Shown in pieces: positions 56,188-64,000 of a stretch of DNA of 64,000 nt. The notes under the pieces were generated by a model, which worked only from the letters and a program-made list of their open reading frames with translations, ran no database searches and was not told where the DNA came from. Made by a program: the position numbers and the translations under genes. Every line of letters begins with the position of its first letter. Within the stretch, counting starts at the first letter, position 1. The stretch is from contig CM034307.1 of assembly GCA_019925795.1 (NCBI GenBank), forward strand, positions 65,596,864-65,660,863, written 5' to 3'. This DNA comes from Dendrobium chrysotoxum. Taxonomy: Eukaryota; Streptophyta; Magnoliopsida; Asparagales; Orchidaceae.

Positions 56188-56221
56188 TGATATATCATTA
56201 AAAAATTATCTTGATCGGGCA
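56188..56221 (+). repeat. 3' LTR of copy 2, first 34 bp
   Basis: TGATATATCATT…ttgatcgggca matches the start of the LTR at 50596 and then stops abruptly at the nested insertion. The LTR resumes at 63228. Confidence 0.9.
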
Positions 56222-58699
56222 TGTGGACCTCCGAGAGGACAACAAACACCATCGCCCCGCGAGGGGAGACAGTATCTGGCCAATGGAATGGCAGATTCGA
56301 TCACACATATGATTAACCATTGAGGATAGCGGCTCTCACTAGCACACCCCGATGGGTAATAATATATATGATCTGATCGTAACGGGTTTCCCCCACCCGA
56401 TACATTAGCTCGAATGGGGTTTATTTGAGAGTGGGATTCGGTTTCCCACTGGCGCAAGCCCCCGTGGTTAATTACATCTCAAGCCGGAGCCTGAGAATAC
56501 TCTCGATTAAGGATTCTATATTATACTTTCTGAATTGGGATTGGCAAATAGGGGGAAGACTAGGAAGTCCTACTCGAAGGGAAAGAGAGGTTCAACTAGG
56601 CTTAGTCAATATGCACGGCTCACATCAGCATCCGGAGGGACTAAGGTAGTGAGAAGAAACTGGAGAAAAATAAATAAATCATGCACTCGAAACATGCAGG
56701 AGGGAAGGATGGAGGTGTCGTCATCCGTGTGACGCGGATATGTAGGGTTTAGGGTCTCTGGAAGACAGAAGACCTACCTACTGATGAGGCGTACTACGAA
56801 ATAATAGTACCCTTGAATCTTAAATCTAATGGGTTTAGTGTTCTATGCAACACTAACACCCGTATCCTAACTAATGCAATGCAAAACCTGGACTTACCCC
56901 GACCTGGAAGGGGGAGCTAGCTAACCACCTAATCGCTTTAAAACCATGCTGTTCAGTCATTTATGAAAGATGGGTAGGTGGGTTATAGTTCTCCGAAATA
57001 GGGCCGACATCTAGAGGATTTCCTAATTGGCCCCGAACTGATGTCGGGTGAATGCTCCTATGACTAATGTAATTAAAATTTTGATTTAGTTGATTTCTAA
57101 TGCAATGCATGCTGGTTAAAGTATCCAAATCAGGTATGCACAGAGCTTTAAAAAGGCTTATAAAATAATTTTTAGAATTAGACTAGGCTTCCCCAGGTCC
57201 GGCACCTCATCCTCATAGGTCAGATTATCCGGACTCTACCCGCAGACGGGGAAGTGTCCTATAGAAGGAAAGAGAAATGCATTAATATGCATGCGACCCC
57301 GGACGATTCCGGCAATTCCCTAGGTCGTTAAGTTTCTAAATTGCTTAAAACTTACAATTTTAAATATTAGTTGCGAGTAGAAAATATTTTGGTTCTTAGA
57401 GAGCCTAACGAAATCCAGGCTAAAACAAAAGCGGCATGCATATCGCCAATAAACTATGAAAAGCGTACAACCTATACGCAATCATCATCAAATCAAGCAT
57501 AATACATAATTAAACAAATCAATTAAATGTCCATAGGCCAACTGCCCTTAATTACAACCCAGGGTCTACAGAAAATTAAAGTGGCCGGGCACCACTGCCA
57601 ACAACCTGGATTTCTAATCCTAAGACTGACGCAAGTTATTTTGAGTGGGATACACTTGGTCTTCATCTTCTTGATCTTCTCTTTCTTAGACTCCTTGGAT
57701 CTGAGCTTCCTCGGACTCCTTGGACCTCAGCTTCCTTGGACTCCTCGGGTAGTAGAATAATTCAAATTTGGATTCCCAAATAGAAAAGGACTATCCTCAT
57801 ATTGGGTGTCATTTTCTCTTTGGGCATCCAACCTTTGGGTTTCAGCATCCCCACTCAAAATAGACTTTCATAACTCTATACCAGATTACAAGCAGTTACA
57901 TTAAATGAAAGCAGTAAATCTAGACTCTCCTGCAAGGTTATCCTAATAAAAATCATCCCAAGCAGTTTAATATATCACAAGCAGTTATAAGAAAATAAAA
58001 TGCTCATCACAGCCACACTTGGCCATGCTCTTAATTATTTTGAGGGCTAAGCAAGCTCTGGAGCACCTATAGCAATTTATAATGATCTTTTTTTTATTAG
58101 CCCTCATTCATTTAGGGGGGCTGAGCAATTTCTGAAGCACCTGCATAAAATGACATTAGTATTTAAATCATGATTATTGCCCCCCTTTTATTTAACGCTG
58201 CATGAGCATGACCACCTGCAGAAGACATCGTTAGTATCAACCTCGATCCTAACCTATGGGTAGTCTATCGTGCAATCACATCAAATCCTAAAGCATAGTA
58301 AAAGTAAGCAAACACATCAATAGTTCAATCACAACATGCAACGAAATCCGGAAAAGCTCGGCACGCAGCAGTAAAGTAAACACCGGCCTAGCCTAAGTCT
58401 AGAAGTGGTGCCCTAGCAAATAATTCTACAGTGTGTGTAAAAGCCTGTGTGGCTGAGGTAGATCCTAAGCTAGGTAGTTAATTACAATTGCCTACTATCC
58501 AGGTTGGTTGCAGGTCTAAAAGGAAATTTTAATTAAAGTATAAATATCAGTGAATTAAGATCCATTTTATTTAATTTGATATGTATGTCAGTTTTAATGC
58601 TTAGGGTAATAATATTTAAAGTTTAAATTGCATTAGTGAGTTTTAGGGGGTTCGGGATCCACCTATACACTAAGCAAAAGGGGGTCCAAAATTGACTTT

Positions 58700-59160
58700 T
58701 TGATTAAAGGGTATTTATGACCAGCTAATATTTTTATAAAATACTAGGCCTTAACCCGATCAGTTAGACAGTTAGCATGCCCAATTTGGATTCTTCTATC
58801 CAAAGTTATGAATTTCTGAAGTCTTGGTCTTGTTTTGAACTAAGTTTGACCGGATTGTTGACTTTTTAATTTTATTTGATTTCTGGAATCTTAATATTTT
58901 TAATAAATACTAGACCCTAATGTGAGTTGAATGCCTTTGAGTTTGCTGGATTTGGAGTTTCCTACGCAAAGTTATGAATTTTAGAAGTTTCGGGCTCTAG
59001 ACTATATGCTACGGTTGACCGGAAAGTTGACTTTTTAGTTTAAGCTAATTTCTGGACACCTATTATTTTTAATAAATATTAGAATTTAATTAGAGCTGAA
59101 TGCCTTTTAGTTTTCCCATTTTAGAATTTTCTGTAATTAGTTATGATTTTTAGAAGTTGG
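58700..59160. repeat. 167-bp tandem repeat, three copies
   Basis: 'agttatgaatttctgaag' and variants recur at about 58803, 58970 and 59138. 'ttgactttttaattt' and 'atttttaataaatactaga' variants keep the same spacing. Confidence 0.85.
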
Positions 59161-60139
59161 GGCAATTAAATAAATTATCGAAATTGCCTAATTAGGGGTA
59201 CTTTGGGGGTTTTGGCCCAAATCAGCTCCAAACTGATTGGGATCACCCCCAAAGGTCATAAATGACCTAAGAAGGTGTTCCCAAGTGTTTGGAGAAAATT
59301 TGGGATTTTTAATAATTTTTAATGATTTAATTAAGGTTAAAAAGGTGATTTTTGATTAAGGTTGAATTGAAGTCCAGATTAATGTCCAATTAAGGGGCCC
59401 TAATTATCTAAGGTTGGGGACAGAATTCTGGAGAGTTTGAGATATTATGGGTATTTTTCTGATTTAAAATGGATTTATTATATTTTTCTGAAGTTTCTAA
59501 GGCTTAATTAACGGGTAAATTAGGGTTTGCTAATTAAGTGTTTTAAGGAGTCCAGAAAATTCTTAGAAAATTCTAGGGGGTTTCAGATGTCACTAAGCAC
59601 TAGTGTTTAAAGTTTCATAGCAATCCGGGATCTATCCTAGCTCCTAGAAATATTCTAAGTTCGCTAGACAATCCTTAATTATTTCCTTAGTGTGTCACTA
59701 CACTAAGCAGGAATAAAGTGAGTTAGCTAACCCTTAGGTATAACATAAAGAGGGTAAATGCAGCAAATATAAACACACCAATCAAGTCCTTAGATCTAAG
59801 AGAGCCTAGGCTAAGTGTTTGTGCAACCTACACATGCAAGGACTACGAAAACACTAAGTAAAGAAACCTAATGAAGTGATTAGTGAATGATTGGGACACA
59901 ATCACCCACTAATCCTTCTCCCACATGAATTGCTCTTCACATACATAACCTAGGTTTAAGATTTCACCAAGTGGATCTCCCAAGATTAAGGATTTAATAA
60001 TATATGTAGTTTTAAAAATGTTTAAAATACATATACGTATTAAGTACACAAATATATAATTTTTAAAATAAGATAGTTTGAAAATGATTTCATGTTGTAT
60101 CCCTAGGAGATCCACTGGCCACCACCAAGGGGTTTCAAA

Positions 60140-62230
60140 ATATTTTCATATTTAAAATTAATTTTTAATTTTAAAGTAATTAAATAATAATCAAATAATT
60201 AAGTAATTAAGTAGCACAGAAAATAATCCAAACAATATAGAATTGAATCCAGAAAATAATTTTAAATAAAATTTCATATTTTTCTGAAAAATTTAAGGTA
60301 TTATACACAAAAATCCGATTTAAAATGAATTAGTTATAAATTTTTGAAGTTTAATGTATTAAAAAGGATTTTTAAATAATTTCAAAATAATTAATATTTA
60401 AAAATAATTATCAAATTAAATTAAATTAAGTATTAAAGTTTCTGGAATTTAAAGTAATTTAATAAAAATAATTTTCATAAGTTTTGAAAAATAAATGAAT
60501 TTTAAATTAATTAATTATTAATTAAATAATCTAAGTATTTAATTAATTATAATAATCTAAAATGGAAAAAATATTTATTAATAAAAAAAATAAATAACAA
60601 AAATAATTATCTAATTTTGAAAATTATTTAATAAAATTATTTATTATAAATTTGAAAAATATTTAAATTTTAAATTAATTAATTATTAATTAAATAATTT
60701 AAGTAATTAAGGAAAGTATTTAAAATAAGGTATATTTATTAAATTTAAAAGAGTAAATAAACAAATAAATAAATAAAATCTCTGATATGTTAACATAATT
60801 GGAATAAGAGATTCTTTACAAATTTGAAAAATAATTAAATTTTAAATCAATTAATTATTAATTAAGTAATTAATAATTAAGGAAAGTATTTAAAATAGAA
60901 AATATTTATTAAAAATAAAAAAAAGTAAATAAATTTATAATAAAAAAAAAATCTGATTTTGAAAATAATTTAGAAAAATTATTATTTATAAATTTAGGAA
61001 TAATTAAATTTTAAATCAATTAATTAAGTAATTTAAGTAATTAATAAACTAAAATAATTTAAAAAAAATAGAAAAAATCATTAATAATTCGAAATTAAAT
61101 AATAAAAAATAATAATAATAATAATAATTTTCTTATTTTAGAATTATTCAATAAAAAACAATTTTTATAAATTTAGAAAGTATTTAAAGTTTAAATTAAT
61201 TAATGACTAATTAAGTAATATAGGTAATTAATCAATTAGAATAATTTAAAAAAAGAAAGTAATTATTAATTCGAATTAAATAATAAAAATAATAATAATT
61301 TTTCTGATTTTAAAATAATTTAATAAGAAAATAATTTTTATAAATTTAGAAAGTATTTAAATTTTGAATTAATTAATGACTAATTAAGTAATATAGGTAA
61401 TTAATCAATTAGAATAATTTCAAAAAGGAAAGTAATTATTAATTCAAATTAAATAATAAAAAAAATAATAATTTTTTTGATTTCAAAATAATTTAATAAG
61501 AAAATAATTTTTATAAATTTAGAAAGTATTTAAATTTTGAATTAATTGATGACTAATTAAGTAATATAGATAATTAATCAATTAGAATAATTTAAAAAAG
61601 GAAAGTAATTATTAATTCGAATTAAATAATAAAAATAATAATAATTTTTCTGATTTCAAAATAATTCAATAAGAAAATAATTTTTATAAATTTAGAAAGT
61701 ATTTAAAGTTTAAATTAATTAATACCTAATTAAGTAATTTAGGTAATTAATCAATTAGAATAATTTAAAGAAGGAAAGTAATTATTAATTCAACTTTAAG
61801 TAATAATTAAAAAAAATAATTTCTCTGATATTTCAAAATAATTAATGAAAAAAAAATATATTTTTTTAATTTTAGAAAGTAATTTATTAATTTTTGATTA
61901 AATATTAAGATATTTAAACAATTAAATAATTAAGAATTACTTAAAATAATATATTTTAACACAATTTTAATAATTAAATTATTGAAAAGTAATAATAAAA
62001 TTTTTCTTATTTTTATTTATTTATTTTAAAATAAAATAGATAAAAAAATATTTAATATTATCATTTTAAAAGTATTTAATAATTATTAGTATTAACTAAG
62101 TGTTTAGATTTTAAGTAATTAAAATTATTTTAAATAATAATAAATACATCATAAAATAGATTTAATTTTAAATTAATGTATTTAAAATAATTATTAAATT
62201 ATTTAAACATATTTTATAAAAAAAAATGTA
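60140..62230. repeat. AT-rich region with 173-bp tandem repeats
   Basis: 'ttataaatttagaaagtatt' recurs at 61165, 61338, 61511 and 61684, exactly 173 bp apart. Each unit also has 'ggtaattaatcaattagaat' and 'gtaattattaattcgaatta' variants. Looser copies extend to the left (60480-61140). The composition is almost only A and T. Confidence 0.92.
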
Positions 62231-62771
62231 TTTAATCTTAATAAAATATTTATAAAAAAAAAGAAAGAGAAAATCAACGACTCATGCTATTCATGTACGC
62301 CGAATTCTATAACCCTAAAATTAAAAAAAAAAAGGGTTTCGTTCTCAATAATGACTTTATTGATTTTGATGAAATTTTAAATGTAGATTAAGAACATGAA
62401 TAAAAGTCATGGGGAGGTATTTAAAAGCTCTGAAAAGCGCTTATTAGAAAGATATACGGATCTAAGTGTGGTGACCTAGATCTAAAGTTTTGATAAAATC
62501 TTACCGTTAGATCTTCTAGATTTTGAAATATCTGAGCTTGTAGATTGTCCTTGTATATTCCTCTAGTTGAAGTTGAACTCCAATTCACCTTAGATCGGAC
62601 GGTAGAAGCTTTGGAAGGGGAATGACTCGGGTCGCCGGAGATCTTGCGGCCGGCAAGATTTTACCAACGAATTTGAGTGGAGGAAGATGTGGAGATGTTG
62701 GAAGAGCTCTCACACTAAGAAAATTAGGGTTGAGAGCGGCTAGGAAAAAAAAGAAGCAAGCCCTAAAAGAG

Positions 62772-62780
62772 TATTTAAAT
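62772..62780 (-). promoter_or_regulatory. TATA-like box of the nested element
   Basis: Minus strand ATTTAAATA about 440 bp from the TGTTGACC end. It is followed on that strand by 'agggcttgcttc', 'aaccctaattttcttagtg' and a GGTAAG at 62515-62510 that could be a splice donor. It looks like an LTR promoter and leader. Confidence 0.4.
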
Positions 62781-63227
62781 GATTAAGGCCCTAGATCTAC
62801 GGCTAGGATTCATCCTAAGATTAATTAGGAGGGAATTAAGGTGATTTAATTAGCCATCCGTTTGATTGCTTGATTTAGGAATAAATTTAAGCTCATGAGA
62901 ATGAAAAAATAAATAAATAAATAAATAAGTAAATTAAATTAAGCATATTAGATTAAAATCAAGCCTACAGTCAGATCCGATTTGGGTCAATTTGGGATTC
63001 AATTTGATTTACTCAAATTAACCCAGTTAAATTTAAATAAAATGAACACTTGAATCAAATTAACCTCGACGGGCCTAAGGCAAACTAATCGGGCTCAATC
63101 GGATACGGTCGAGTCTACTTTGACTCAATTCAAGCTAATTCGAGCTCGAATTGGACTCGACGGGGGTTGATTAAATTAATTAAAGGCCCTCAAGGGCACT
63201 CGAATGAAAATAAAGGTCAACATGGCA

Positions 63228-64000
63228 CGAATCTCGAGGGAGAAGATCATGTTGGAAACTTCAAAAATTAATTCAGAGACCATCTAAACTCCGATTTCAG
63301 CAAGCTTATAGTCGAACTGAGCGTCTCGGAAATACGAATCCAACAACACCAAATTCGACTCAATCCGAGCCCAAACGAGTCCAAATCAAGTACCCGAAGT
63401 GCTGTTGGAAGCATCGAACAACAATTTGAGTTACCAAACGGTCTCCGATTTTGGCGAGCTTATAGTCGAATCGAGCGGCTCAACGAGACGAATCCAACGA
63501 GCCCAAGATCGCAGAATTCTGATATCATTAAGACCTTCAAATCCTCGATAAATGGTTCATGATCAAGGGATTCAATATCAACCGTTCATTCGGATCACTC
63601 CCTATTTGCCCCTGATCCCTCACATATTTACGGGCTATGCCACTCCAGAAAAACTATAAATAGCCCCTCATTTCTCTTAAGAGGGGACCCAAGCCAAGAA
63701 GCCAAGAAGAGAAGAGAAGTCTAGGAGGGAACAGCTCCTCCTCGACCACCGCCGGAACTCCGCCGGAACTCCACCGGAACACCACCGGAGCACCACCTGG
63801 TGCCCGAGGGACGCCGGAGCTCTGCCCGACGCCGGAGCAACATCGGAATTCTGCCCTACGCTAGAATTCTACCCGACGCCCGAGTGACGCCAGACTTCTT
63901 TCCAAGTGACGCCAGAATTCTGTCTGACGCCCGAGTGACGTCGGAACTCTGCTTGGCCTTGTAATTGATACTCATTGTAATCTGATCGTCCTGAATTTAA
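63228..64000 (+). repeat. 3' LTR of copy 2, resumed part
   Basis: Continues at 'cgaatctcgagggagaagat' exactly where the first part stopped and is nearly identical to 50626-51413. It carries the TATA box near 63654 and the leader repeats. Cut by the window end before U5 is complete. Confidence 0.95.

Larger units (their letters stand above)
56222..63222 (-). mobile_element. Nested 7.0-kb LTR-like insertion
   Basis: The boundaries are set by the broken host LTR. The insertion starts TGTGGACC and ends GGTCAACA (short inverted repeats with one mismatch, TG…CA). It is flanked by GGGCA (56217-56221) and TGGCA (63223-63227), a 5-bp duplication with one change. This is the signature of an LTR retrotransposon, but no second LTR, primer site, gag or pol is found in 7001 bp. 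The simplest reading is a very long solo LTR. The probable sense strand is minus, since a TATA-like ATTTAAATA and a leader-like stretch lie at its right end. It contains 167-bp repeats (58700-59160) and an AT-rich region with 173-bp repeats (60140-62230). A degraded complete non-autonomous element is the alternative. No ORF inside is convincing. Confidence 0.78.
50596..64000 (+). mobile_element. Second TR-GAG retrotransposon, 3' LTR split by nested insertion
   Basis: Order: 5' LTR 50596-51616, primer-binding site 51617-51637, broken gag 51668-53191, 85-bp array, 130-bp array, 112-bp array, GC-rich patch, polypurine tract, 3' LTR 56188-56221. A 7.0-kb insertion follows, and the LTR resumes at 63228 and runs past the window end. 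By comparison with the 5' LTR about 200 bp are missing. Without the insertion the element would be about 6.6 kb. The two LTRs differ by only about a dozen substitutions and a few small indels over 780 bp by eye, so it is young. No pol motif in any frame. The left flank is TCTAT; the right duplication is outside. Confidence 0.92.

Noticed and set aside
55760..56323. 187-codon plus-strand frame
   Set aside because: It runs from a GC-rich non-coding patch through the polypurine tract and LTR into the nested insertion, so it crosses three unrelated sequences.
57527..57760. 77-codon frame in the nested insertion
   Set aside because: No homology recognised, hydrophobic low-complexity tail (repeated SLGLL/DSLDL-like residues), inside an otherwise non-coding LTR-like sequence.

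Overview
This is a plant nuclear intergenic region. It is AT-rich and almost entirely built from transposable elements. Plant-type families support the assignment: Ty3/Gypsy Tat-like Gag, a Cassandra LTR carrying a 5S rRNA sequence, RTE and L1 LINEs, a tRNA-derived SINE, hAT and TTA-flanked MITEs. I cannot name the species. Only one intact host gene is convincing: a minus-strand gene at 29587-29910 for a 107-residue MGNC-starting protein, with its own TATA box.

One LTR-retrotransposon family dominates. Its LTRs run from TGATATATCA to CCGCAACA and are about 1.0 kb, or up to 1.85 kb when an internal minisatellite expands. I count ten insertions: a truncated copy at 1-730; solo LTRs with exact 5-bp target duplications at 5322-6547, 12313-14166, 30555-31572 and 48347-49348; old decayed LTRs at 8577-9645, 18148-19965 and 42171-42963; and two larger elements at 21653-27954 (minus, complete, TSD ATACT) and from 50596 to beyond the window end (plus). 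Both larger elements have a primer-binding site, a single gag reading frame of about 507 codons broken by in-frame stops, tandem-repeat arrays and a polypurine tract, but no pol. They fit the TR-GAG type of non-autonomous element and must have depended on proteins supplied in trans.

The 3' LTR of the second large element is split by a 7.0-kb non-coding insertion (56222-63222) with TG...CA ends and a near-perfect 5-bp duplication. It looks like a very long solo LTR of another family and has AT-rich 167- and 173-bp tandem repeats.

Layout: 0-5 kb LTR fragment, Cassandra LTR, RTE tail, MITE. 5-10 kb solo LTR, then a decayed L1 LINE split by an old LTR. 10-21 kb long solo LTR with minisatellites, MITEs, two opposed SINEs, an old LTR holding a hAT element. 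21.6-28 kb the TR-GAG element. 28-31.6 kb a MITE, the host gene and a solo LTR. 31.6-39.8 kb mostly unrecognised DNA with a hAT element, microsatellites and a possible Copia LTR. 39.8-48.2 kb an RTE pseudogene, an old LTR, an L1 tail and an ORF1-only LINE. 48.3-64 kb solo LTR, hAT element and the second TR-GAG element with its nested insertion. Apart from the MGNC gene, every sizeable reading frame is a transposon relic or an artefact of tandem repeats.
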